Positions 6,875 through 13,855 of a stretch of DNA of 13,855 bases are shown here, one piece after another. Position numbers and translations under genes: made by a program. Within the stretch, counting starts at the first letter, position 1; each line of letters opens with the position of its first letter. Source of the DNA: an uncultured Bacteroidia bacterium (GTDB lineage Bacteria > Bacteroidota > Bacteroidia > Bacteroidales > Prolixibacteraceae). The stretch spans positions 1-13,855 of the forward strand of contig CAIOOC010000219.1 of NCBI GenBank assembly GCA_903859795.1, read 5' to 3'. The notes under the pieces were generated by a model. That model was not told where the DNA came from. It was given only the letters and a program-made list of their open reading frames with translations, and made no database searches.

Positions 6875-9842
6875 AAATATCTCCATTTCAGAGGTTTACA
6901 AACGCAGGAAAACTGACCGCGACATCTTTCAGGAGTTAATGCCGAATAAGGTAAAGGAGGTCCTGTTGTTTGCCACGCTATATGATTCCTACGCTATCGA
7001 ACGGGAAGGTCAGTTTTCGGACAAGATATTCGGAGAATACCTCCAGTTAAATTTGTATGCTGCACCCCGATTTACCAGTGTAAATGCGGAAGAGGATGTA
7101 AATAAAATATTGAATGCACGTCATTTCGACCTTGCTATTATCATGGCTGGTGTCGACAAGGAGATGCCCCTTAAAGTTGTTAGGGAGATAAACGCGTCGA
7201 AACCAAGAATCCCGATTCTGTTACTGGTCAATAATAACAGTGATGTCAAGTATTTTAAAATAGCAGCTACAAAAATACCGGCTATCGACCGGGTTTTCGT
7301 TTGGAACGGGAATTCAAATGTGTTCCTGGCCATGATTAAATATATCGAGGACAAGAAAAATGCTGCCAAAGATACCCGTCTGGGCGGCGTAAGAATAATA
7401 CTTTTGGTCGAAGATTCCATTAAGTACTACTCGCGATATCTTCCACTCCTTTTTACAAGTGTAATGACTCAGACCCAGGCACTTGTTTCGGATGAGTCCA
7501 CAGATGAGCTGCATAAGATCTTCAAATACAGGGCACGTCCTAAAGTGTTGCTGGTTAGCACCTATGAAGATGCGCTGGAGGTGATTTACGAGTACAAGGA
7601 AAACCTTCTGTGCGTAATATCGGATGTTAAATTTGCACGAGCTGGAGTCGATGATGAAGATGCCGGAATAGAGCTCCTAAAATTCGTAAAGCAAACGCTT
7701 CGTTATCCGATCCCCCTATTGTTGCAGTCGCACGATGTCTCCAACCTGAAAAGGGCAAATACTATTCAGGCAGGATTCATAAATAAGAATTCAGATACTC
7801 TTTCTCACGACATAAGCGAATTCATTAACAGTAACCTGGGATTTGGAGACTTTATATTTCGAAACGGAATCGGTGAACCTATCGGACTTGCACGGAATCT
7901 CCATGAATTTGAAAAACTAATCGCGGAAGTTCCAATTGATTCGTTGGTTTATCACGGAATTTCAAATGATTTTTCGACATGGCTACTGGCTCGCGGCGAA
8001 ATAAACATTGCAGAACGGCTTATTCCCTACAAAACGGATGATTTTGAAGATCCTATCCGGATAAGGGAAACGTGTCTTAGTATATTCGCCGATGTGCAGG
8101 AGAAGAGAAATCGCGGCAGGATTATCAATTTTGATCCCTCACTGGTCTCCGGAAACCGATATATCCTGAGGATGGGGCTTGGCTCTCTCGGCGGTAAAGG
8201 GAGAGGCCTGGCTTTTATGTGCAATCTTATGGAGAATATCGACATGAAAGCACTCATTCCGGGAATCAATATCAGGATGCCTGCGACAGCAGTGATCGGA
8301 GCCATTGAATTCGATAATTTTATGGAGGAAAATAATCTATACGATATTGCTTACCTTCAGTCAGATTACGCACAGGTTACAGATGCTTTTATCAGGGCAA
8401 ACCTGAGCACTGCCCTCAAGGAGCGATTACTCCATTATATCCGGCAGGTGAATTGTCCTTTGGCAGTACGATCTTCCGGTTTGTTTGAAGATTCGCTGCT
8501 TCAACCATTCTCAGGTGTCTACTCCACCTTTCTTATCCCAAATAATCATCCTGATGAAAATGTAAGGTTCGAACAACTGCGAACCGCAGTGAAACTGGTT
8601 TATGCCTCAGTATTCAGTGACGATGCCAGAGATTATTTCAATGCCATAAATTATAAGATTGAAGAGGAAAAAATGGCAGTTGTCATTCAACCTGTTGTCG
8701 GACATGAGCATAACAAGAAATTTTATGTTGACATAAGCGGTGTTGCTCAATCCTATAATTACTATCCATATGCCTATATGCAGCCTGAGGATGGTTTTGC
8801 AGTGATCGCAGTAGGTTTAGGACAGGCAGTTGTAGGCGGTGAAAAGGCACACCGGTTTTGTCCCAAATTTCCTGCATTATCAAATAATTCGGTTGAAGAT
8901 CAGGTCCGGGACTCTCAACGTGAATTCTACGCGATTGACATGAACTACACCACCTTTGATCTGACTATGGAAGGTGAAATGGCAGCTATAAAAAAATATA
9001 AAATATCTGAAGCAGAGAAGGATGGAATTCTTGAACATTGCGCTTCAACTTATAGTATTGAAAATGACCAAATTAATCCGGGAATCGGTAACCGGGGGCC
9101 TCGTGTAATTAATTTTGCAAATATCCTTGAATACCAACATGTCCCACTCGCCGATACCTTGCAATTACTGATGAAGCTTTTCAAACAGGCCATGGGTGCA
9201 CCAGTTGAGATGGAATATGCTCTTGACCTGAGAAACGGAGAAAATGGGTGGCCGACCTTTTACCTGCTTCAACTTAAACCATTGATCAGACGCGAAGCCG
9301 AAATCACTATTGATCTGGATTCATCCGACACTTCAAACCTTGTTCTAAAGTCAACAAGGGGAATGGGTAATGGAAGAATATCGGGAATCAAAGATGTTGT
9401 TTATGTAGATATTAACCATTTCGACAAGACCAAAACAACAGAAATTGCAAGCGAAATTGCAGAAGTTAATAAAGCAATTAACAGATTGAATAAGCAATAT
9501 GTACTCATCGGTCCAGGTCGGTGGGGAACAAGGGATGTCTATACCGGGATTCCCGTTAATTGGTCTCAGATCAATAATGCAAGGGTAATTGTTGAAATAG
9601 GGTTACCCAATTTCCCGCTGGAGGCTTCGCTTGGCTCTCACTTTTTTCATAATGTCACTTCAATGAATGTAGGGTATTTCTCTGTTCCGGATATAAAAAG
9701 TTCTGATTTTGTGAAAATGGATATTCTCGATCGCCAGGAATTAATATGGGCCGGGAAATATGTCAAACATGTCAGATTCACAAATGAGCTGGAAATATTG
9801 ATGGATGGACGGAAGAGAACGGCAATCATCAGGATTAACTAG
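6861..9842 (+). CDS. Receiver-like / PEP-synthase-type ATP-grasp (PPDK_N) protein lacking swivel and PEP domains
   Basis: This 993-residue soluble protein has two N-terminal CheY-like regions. The first (about 32-165) is degenerate. The second (about 176-322) keeps an acidic pair E184/D185 (LLVEDS), a phosphoacceptor candidate D255 (VISDVKF), S290 and K309 (FINKNS). A linker (about 330-425) leads to the pyruvate/PEP-dikinase ATP-grasp domain (about 430-810): RMGLGSLGGKGRGLAF (437-452), PLAVRSSGLFEDS (533-545), and late VEMEYALD (782-789) and LLQLKPL (802-808). The last 180 residues include LIGPGRWGTRD (882-892) and SLGSHFFHN (923-931). The TxGGxxSHxAI phosphohistidine motif and the PEP-binding TIM barrel of true PEP synthase or PPDK are absent, so calling it a PEP synthase would be unsafe. 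Homologues of similar size occur in Bacteroidota as PEP/pyruvate-binding domain proteins. It is probably phosphorylation-controlled; substrate and partner are unknown. It follows a terminator and has no Shine-Dalgarno sequence. Confidence 0.85.
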   Translation: MEKFENISISEVYKRRKTDRDIFQELMPNKVKEVLLFATLYDSYAIEREGQFSDKIFGEYLQLNLYAAPRFTSVNAEEDVNKILNARHFDLAIIMAGVDKEMPLKVVREINASKPRIPILLLVNNNSDVKYFKIAATKIPAIDRVFVWNGNSNVFLAMIKYIEDKKNAAKDTRLGGVRIILLVEDSIKYYSRYLPLLFTSVMTQTQALVSDESTDELHKIFKYRARPKVLLVSTYEDALEVIYEYKENLLCVISDVKFARAGVDDEDAGIELLKFVKQTLRYPIPLLLQSHDVSNLKRANTIQAGFINKNSDTLSHDISEFINSNLGFGDFIFRNGIGEPIGLARNLHEFEKLIAEVPIDSLVYHGISNDFSTWLLARGEINIAERLIPYKTDDFEDPIRIRETCLSIFADVQEKRNRGRIINFDPSLVSGNRYILRMGLGSLGGKGRGLAFMCNLMENIDMKALIPGINIRMPATAVIGAIEFDNFMEENNLYDIAYLQSDYAQVTDAFIRANLSTALKERLLHYIRQVNCPLAVRSSGLFEDSLLQPFSGVYSTFLIPNNHPDENVRFEQLRTAVKLVYASVFSDDARDYFNAINYKIEEEKMAVVIQPVVGHEHNKKFYVDISGVAQSYNYYPYAYMQPEDGFAVIAVGLGQAVVGGEKAHRFCPKFPALSNNSVEDQVRDSQREFYAIDMNYTTFDLTMEGEMAAIKKYKISEAEKDGILEHCASTYSIENDQINPGIGNRGPRVINFANILEYQHVPLADTLQLLMKLFKQAMGAPVEMEYALDLRNGENGWPTFYLLQLKPLIRREAEITIDLDSSDTSNLVLKSTRGMGNGRISGIKDVVYVDINHFDKTKTTEIASEIAEVNKAINRLNKQYVLIGPGRWGTRDVYTGIPVNWSQINNARVIVEIGLPNFPLEASLGSHFFHNVTSMNVGYFSVPDIKSSDFVKMDILDRQELIWAGKYVKHVRFTNELEILMDGRKRTAIIRIN

Positions 9843-9881
9843 GGTTTGCTGAAAATATGTTTTTTGTATTCTTTCAAATTG

Positions 9882-9896
9882 AATTAACAGTTAATT
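9882..9896. repeat. 15-base perfect palindrome upstream of the hydrolase gene
   Basis: AATTAAC-A-GTTAATT has two 7-base arms around one central base and lies 13 bases ahead of the ATG at 9910. It could be an operator half-site pair for a dimeric regulator or an AT-rich chance palindrome. No regulator is known for it. Confidence 0.3.
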
Positions 9897-9909
9897 TAAT
9901 TATCAACAT

Positions 9910-10902
9910 ATGAGATCTTTAAAAATTACAATAGGCGTCATAGCAGTGGTTTTGGCAACCTATTTCCTGGGACCGGAAATGCCAAAACCTGTATTAAGTT
10001 CAAACCTTCCTGTAGTGAGCGAACCGGTTTCTGCGTTTGTGACTCACATCGAATCGCTCGAAAAGGTGCGCCCGGGAAACGAAGCTAAGATTATTTGGGC
10101 AAATGATTCAACCCATGCCATGACTGAATATGCACTGGTTTATTTACATGGGTTTTCGGCATCGAGCCATGAAGGATTTCCAATAAACGAAGATTTTCCA
10201 AAGCGGTATAAATGCAATGCCTTTCTCCCCAGACTTGCTGCTCATGGTCTTGAAACTGAAAATCCGTTAATCGATATGACACCGGACCGGCTTTACGAGT
10301 CAGCCAAACAGGCCCTCGTAATTGCGAACCGTATAGGAAAAAAAGTGATCATAATGGGGACCTCTACTGGAGGCACTCTTGGGCTCAAGCTGGCTGCTGA
10401 ATTTCCGAATATGGTTTATGCGCTTATTCTTTATTCCCCAAACGTAAGCATAAAACAAAAAGCGTCGCTTTTACTATCCAAACCCTGGGGATTACAGATT
10501 GCACGTTTGAATTTCGGTGGAAACTTCAGAGTTTTAGAAGATGACCCATCGGGTGAAATTTGCAAATACTGGTATTGCCGCTACAGGGCTGAAGGTCCGG
10601 TTTATCTTCAACAGCTTATAGATGCAACGATGAATGAAACCGTCTTTTCAAAAGTGAGATGCCCGTTATTTATGGGCTATTACTTTAAAGATGAAGAACA
10701 TCAGGACCAGACTATTGAGGTAAAAGCGGCATTGCAGATGTTTGAAAAGGTAAATACCCCTGGTTCAAAAAAAATCGCTCAACCTTTTCCCGAAGCCGGA
10801 GCGCACGTTATCGCCTGTGATCTTACCTCCCAAAGTGTGGCAGAGGTGTCAAAGGCGACTTATGCGTTTGCAGAAACAATTCTGGGAATGGTTCCAAAAT
10901 AA
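9910..10902 (+). CDS. Exported or membrane-anchored alpha/beta hydrolase (esterase/lipase-like)
   Basis: This 330-residue protein starts with a hydrophobic segment (KITIGVIAVVLATYFLG, about 5-21) after a basic start, consistent with a signal sequence or N-terminal anchor. No lipobox cysteine is seen, so a membrane anchor is the simpler reading. The fold continues with LVYLHGFSAS (76-85), whose HG dipeptide forms the oxyanion hole, and IIMGTSTGGTLGLKLA (147-162), in which S152 of GTSTG is the nucleophile. FMGYYFKDEEHQD (254-266) offers D261 or D266 as the acid, and AGAHVIACD (296-304) gives H299. The Ser-Asp-His order is that of serine hydrolases such as carboxylesterases and monoacylglycerol lipases; the substrate cannot be assigned. 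It follows the ATP-grasp gene by 67 bases on the same strand, but no functional link is evident. Confidence 0.85.
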   Translation: MRSLKITIGVIAVVLATYFLGPEMPKPVLSSNLPVVSEPVSAFVTHIESLEKVRPGNEAKIIWANDSTHAMTEYALVYLHGFSASSHEGFPINEDFPKRYKCNAFLPRLAAHGLETENPLIDMTPDRLYESAKQALVIANRIGKKVIIMGTSTGGTLGLKLAAEFPNMVYALILYSPNVSIKQKASLLLSKPWGLQIARLNFGGNFRVLEDDPSGEICKYWYCRYRAEGPVYLQQLIDATMNETVFSKVRCPLFMGYYFKDEEHQDQTIEVKAALQMFEKVNTPGSKKIAQPFPEAGAHVIACDLTSQSVAEVSKATYAFAETILGMVPK

Positions 10903-10987
10903 CTTTATTAATAGTATCTTGCATAGATCAAATTAAATAATCGGAAAATTATCTCTCTAAGTATTTAAAAACTTAAATTTTAAAACA

Positions 10988-11356
10988 ATGAGACTTATCG
11001 GTAACGTCATCTGGCTGATTTGTGGCGGTTTGCTGACCTGCCTGGGATATCTCTGGGGTGGATTATTACTTTGTCTGACTATCATTGGAATTCCTTGGGG
11101 ATTACAGGCCATGAAGATTGGGATTGCCCACCTGACCCCATTTGGACGCAAAGTTGTACCCACAGGTGGCTCAATTCCGGTGATATCGTTTCTCTTTAAC
11201 CTGATCTGGATAATTTTCGCAGGAATCTGGATCGCACTGGCTCAACTGCTTTTCGGTATTCTGCTCTGTATCACAATCATCGGAATCCCATTTGGTTTAC
11301 AACATTTTAAGCTGATGCGACTTACCTTTTATCCTTTCGGTTACGATTTAAGATAA
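10988..11356 (+). CDS. yccF: YccF-domain inner membrane protein
   Basis: This 122-residue protein has two near-identical modules, each two hydrophobic stretches followed by a conserved loop. The hallmarks are TIIGIPWGLQ...TPFG (31-53) and TIIGIPFGLQ...YPFG (96-118), the signature of the YccF (DUF307) family. These are small inner-membrane proteins of unknown function. Length and repeat layout match family members. The ATG start gives the expected MRLIGNVIWLI N-terminus; no Shine-Dalgarno sequence is present. Its TAA stop abuts the stop of the oppositely oriented histidine kinase gene with no bases between them. Confidence 0.88.
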   Translation: MRLIGNVIWLICGGLLTCLGYLWGGLLLCLTIIGIPWGLQAMKIGIAHLTPFGRKVVPTGGSIPVISFLFNLIWIIFAGIWIALAQLLFGILLCITIIGIPFGLQHFKLMRLTFYPFGYDLR

Positions 11357-13855
11357 TCACTCCTTAATGTACGACAACTCAACAGGAAGAGTGAGTGAAA
11401 AGGTACTACCTTGTCCGGGTTTAGATTTCACATTAAGTTCACCCTGGAGAATCTTTGCAATTTTTTGTGAAATAGTCAGACCGACACCAATACCGCCGTA
11501 AACCCGTGTATAGGAATCATCAACCTGGGTAAAATAATCGAATATAATTCCTTGCTTTTCCTCCGGAATTCCGATCCCCGTGTCCCTGACAAAATATCTT
11601 ACAACTGATTCATTTTCAACACTGAATCCAAATTCAATAGTCCCCTGGTGGGTGAATTTAACCGCATTCTTAAACAAGTTGGTCAGTATTTGATTTATCT
11701 TTCCCCTGTCGGCAGTGATATAACTCGACAACCAATGCGTATCTGGTCTGAATACCAGGTTTATATGAGACTGGTTAGCTGAGGTTCTCACGATATGATC
11801 AAGTGACGCTTTAATTTCCATATAATGGTCCATAATACTAAACGTCTGATTATTGATCTTAATTTTAGTATTATCCATAAGTGCAAGATCGAACACCCCT
11901 TCGATAATTGAAAGCAAATTCTGACCGCTTGATTGAATACTTGAAGCAAAATTGATATTTTCCTCCATTGCAACTCCTGACATAATCAATTCACTAAAAC
12001 CCAGAATATGGGTTAGCGGGGTGCGTAATTCATGGTTCATCATAGCCAGAAAGGCAGATTTAAGCCGGTTATTCTCCTCCGCACTCTCCTTCGCCTTAAT
12101 CAGATCATCGAGCATTTTCTTCTTTTCAGAGATATCGTTCATGATCAGAATATAATTACTGATGGCCCCATCATTATTCATAAGGGACGATATTGTCACA
12201 TCTTCCCAGTAGATCAATTTATCCTTCCGACGGTTTTGATATTCACCTTTCCAGATTTTACCGGCCTTAAGGGTTGCCCACATCTGCGTAAAGTCTTTAT
12301 CCGGGATATGTCCATGATTAAAAATCCTTGGGGGTTTATTAATAACCTCATCAAGGGTGTATTGGGTTAGCAATGAAAAGGCATTGTTTACAAATTCGAT
12401 ATTCCCTTCAGCATTAGTGATAATTGTCGAGGATGGATTTTGCTCCACGGTCTCTGACAGAATTCTTAGCTTATCCTCTACAACCTTGCGTTGGGTTATA
12501 TCTCTGATAATCCCTTCATGGTAAAGAATATTACCCTCATCATCAGAATTATACCACCCATGATCCTCAACCCAAATCTCAGAATTGTCTTTCTTTTTTA
12601 ACCTGAATATGGAGGAACCGCCAATGTTATTTTTTGAGACGATTAACGATCGTTCATCCGGATCGAAGTACAATTCCTTTTTAATGTTTATTGCCATCAG
12701 CTCATCCTTGCTGGAATAGCCAAGCATCGAAACCATCGCCGGGTTTACTGAAACAAACTTTCCTTCAGAAGTGCTTTTATAGACACCGTCCGGCATTTTC
12801 TCAACAAGATTACTGAGCAGTTTGTCGCTTGCATTTAAAGCCTCTTCAATTTTTTTACGTTCGGTGATATCGGCTAATGTTCCTCGAATACCAATGGTTT
12901 CACCACTTTTCTTAATCACACAAACTGAAACCAAAACCGGAAATGATGAACCATCTTTTCGAATTGCATTGTATTCGCTGGCTGTTCGCAAGTCATTAGC
13001 AATCAAATCACTAAATCTGTTATACGCTCCGGTTCGTTCATTTTCAACAATGAAATTCAGCATATTCTGACCTGAAATAGCTTCGTCCTGAGTACGATTA
13101 AGCCAGTTCAACAGTGTTTCGTTTGCAAAGGTTATTATACCACCGAGATCTGCTTCAAAAACACCAACCGGCAGGGAATTTGCAAGTTCCCTGTATTTCT
13201 GTTCACTGATTATTAGCTCTTTTTCTGCATTTTTACGTTCAGTCACATCGCGGAAAATTCCAAATGTACCTGTAATCTCTCCGTTCGCATTAGTCTGAGG
13301 AGTGGCAGTAACCAACAAATGACGTTTCTCTCCGGAGAGTGTGATGATCTCTATCTCATATGTGCTTTTCTCGAATTTGGCTCTAATGGCCGACTGTTCC
13401 TGTATTCGTAACAAATGATCGGGGACAATAAAATCGAGGAGTGACCTGTTCACCAATGTACCCTCTGGTACTCCAAACAGATGATCAGCGGCGGGGTTGG
13501 CGAAGACAAATATCTCGTTCAAATCCACAGTTGCCACCCCCTCACCCTGATTATCGATCAATAACCGATATTTCTTTTCACTATTGAATAGCTCCTCTTC
13601 TGCCTTTTTCCGGTCAGTAATATCCTGGATGACCCCAAATACGATTTTCCTTAACGGGTCATACTCTGCAATTGAATGTATATCCAGAATTTGCCCAGTA
13701 TTTTGTTGCCTGATTTTAAATTCAAAATCGTATAAATTTTCTTCATTAATTAATGACCTTAATCCCTTTTCAAGCATATCGCGGTATTCCGGTAAAGGAA
13801 TCAATCTAATTCCTTCATGACTCCAGTTATCACCCTGAACGCCATAAAGTCGTAC
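11357..13855 (-). CDS. Partial multi-PAS sensor histidine kinase, N-terminus beyond right edge
   Basis: The minus strand stays open from the stop at 11357 through the right edge (832 codons), so the gene is incomplete at its 5' end. The codon at 13804 is TTG and codes an internal leucine in a PAS domain; it is not a credible start. Numbering from the first visible codon, there is a truncated PAS (1-89, ending IQDITDRKKAEEEL), then four more PAS/PAC units (about 92-212, 215-337, 342-457, 462-582), each closed by a DxT/DIS-x-(E/Q)(R/K)K linker. HisKA follows, with phosphoacceptor H608 in MMNHELRTP, then HATPase_c with N730 in LFKNAVKFT, DTGIGIPEE (758-766), and GGIGVGLTIS (787-796) as the lid glycines. 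No membrane segment is seen in this part and no receiver domain follows, so the response regulator is elsewhere. The multiple PAS units suggest it senses redox, small ligands or light, but no cofactor can be assigned. Confidence 0.9.
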   Translation of the reverse strand, partial: VRLYGVQGDNWSHEGIRLIPLPEYRDMLEKGLRSLINEENLYDFEFKIRQQNTGQILDIHSIAEYDPLRKIVFGVIQDITDRKKAEEELFNSEKKYRLLIDNQGEGVATVDLNEIFVFANPAADHLFGVPEGTLVNRSLLDFIVPDHLLRIQEQSAIRAKFEKSTYEIEIITLSGEKRHLLVTATPQTNANGEITGTFGIFRDVTERKNAEKELIISEQKYRELANSLPVGVFEADLGGIITFANETLLNWLNRTQDEAISGQNMLNFIVENERTGAYNRFSDLIANDLRTASEYNAIRKDGSSFPVLVSVCVIKKSGETIGIRGTLADITERKKIEEALNASDKLLSNLVEKMPDGVYKSTSEGKFVSVNPAMVSMLGYSSKDELMAINIKKELYFDPDERSLIVSKNNIGGSSIFRLKKKDNSEIWVEDHGWYNSDDEGNILYHEGIIRDITQRKVVEDKLRILSETVEQNPSSTIITNAEGNIEFVNNAFSLLTQYTLDEVINKPPRIFNHGHIPDKDFTQMWATLKAGKIWKGEYQNRRKDKLIYWEDVTISSLMNNDGAISNYILIMNDISEKKKMLDDLIKAKESAEENNRLKSAFLAMMNHELRTPLTHILGFSELIMSGVAMEENINFASSIQSSGQNLLSIIEGVFDLALMDNTKIKINNQTFSIMDHYMEIKASLDHIVRTSANQSHINLVFRPDTHWLSSYITADRGKINQILTNLFKNAVKFTHQGTIEFGFSVENESVVRYFVRDTGIGIPEEKQGIIFDYFTQVDDSYTRVYGGIGVGLTISQKIAKILQGELNVKSKPGQGSTFSLTLPVELSYIKE

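Noticed and set aside
6953..6961. Strong Shine-Dalgarno-like AAAGGAGGT inside the ATP-grasp gene
   Set aside because: No in-frame start at suitable spacing follows, and it simply encodes Lys-Glu-Val codons; an internal start would remove part of the first receiver-like region without reason.
9843..9909. Search for a promoter or terminator between the ATP-grasp gene and the hydrolase
   Set aside because: No TAnnTTTG match or GC stem was found apart from the palindrome reported separately.
10903..10987. Search for a promoter or terminator before yccF
   Set aside because: Only AT-rich sequence was seen, with no consensus box and no convincing hairpin.
13802..13804. TTG as the start of the histidine kinase
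   Set aside because: The same frame continues upstream to the window edge with PAS-like sequence, so this codon is an internal leucine.

Overview
The window looks like chromosomal DNA from an anaerobic member of the Bacteroidota, probably Bacteroidales or Marinilabiliales. Three things suggest this: protein families typical of that phylum, including a two-subunit 2-oxoacid:ferredoxin oxidoreductase and an FHS-type sugar transporter; start codons mostly without Shine-Dalgarno sequences; and upstream matches to the Bacteroidota -7 element TAnnTTTG. The taxonomic call is inference from protein and promoter character, not from a marker gene. No tRNA, rRNA, CRISPR array, transposase or phage gene was seen, and no gene-free stretch exceeds 300 bases.

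Layout. Positions 1-1533 (minus) hold a two-gene operon: a sugar nucleotidyltransferase followed by the N-terminal part of an APH-fold small-molecule kinase resembling N-acetylhexosamine 1-kinases. The kinase runs off the left edge. A divergent FHS-family sugar transporter (1780-3030, plus) completes what looks like a sugar uptake, 1-phosphorylation and nucleotide-activation module. A convergent intergenic region with weak hairpins follows. Next comes a gamma-class carbonic anhydrase-like protein (3272-3793, minus), divergent from korA-korB (3903-6760, plus). These two encode the fused gamma/alpha and the TPP/[4Fe-4S] beta subunits of a 2-oxoglutarate (or related 2-oxoacid):ferredoxin oxidoreductase. 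The pair ends at a clear UUCG-loop terminator.

The right half holds a 993-residue protein (6861-9842, plus) that joins two receiver-like domains to a PEP-synthase-type ATP-grasp domain but lacks the phosphohistidine and PEP-binding domains. It is the most unusual gene here. Then come a membrane-anchored or secreted alpha/beta hydrolase (9910-10902), a YccF-family small membrane protein (10988-11356), and, on the minus strand, a multi-PAS sensor histidine kinase (11357-13855) that is open through the right edge, so its 5' end is missing.

Working together. The left module would bring in and activate a sugar, possibly an amino sugar. KorAB links central carbon metabolism to reduced ferredoxin and CO2, and the neighbouring carbonic anhydrase-like protein could interconvert that CO2 with bicarbonate. 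The receiver/ATP-grasp protein may be a phosphorylation-controlled dikinase-like enzyme. The remaining genes show no obvious link to each other.
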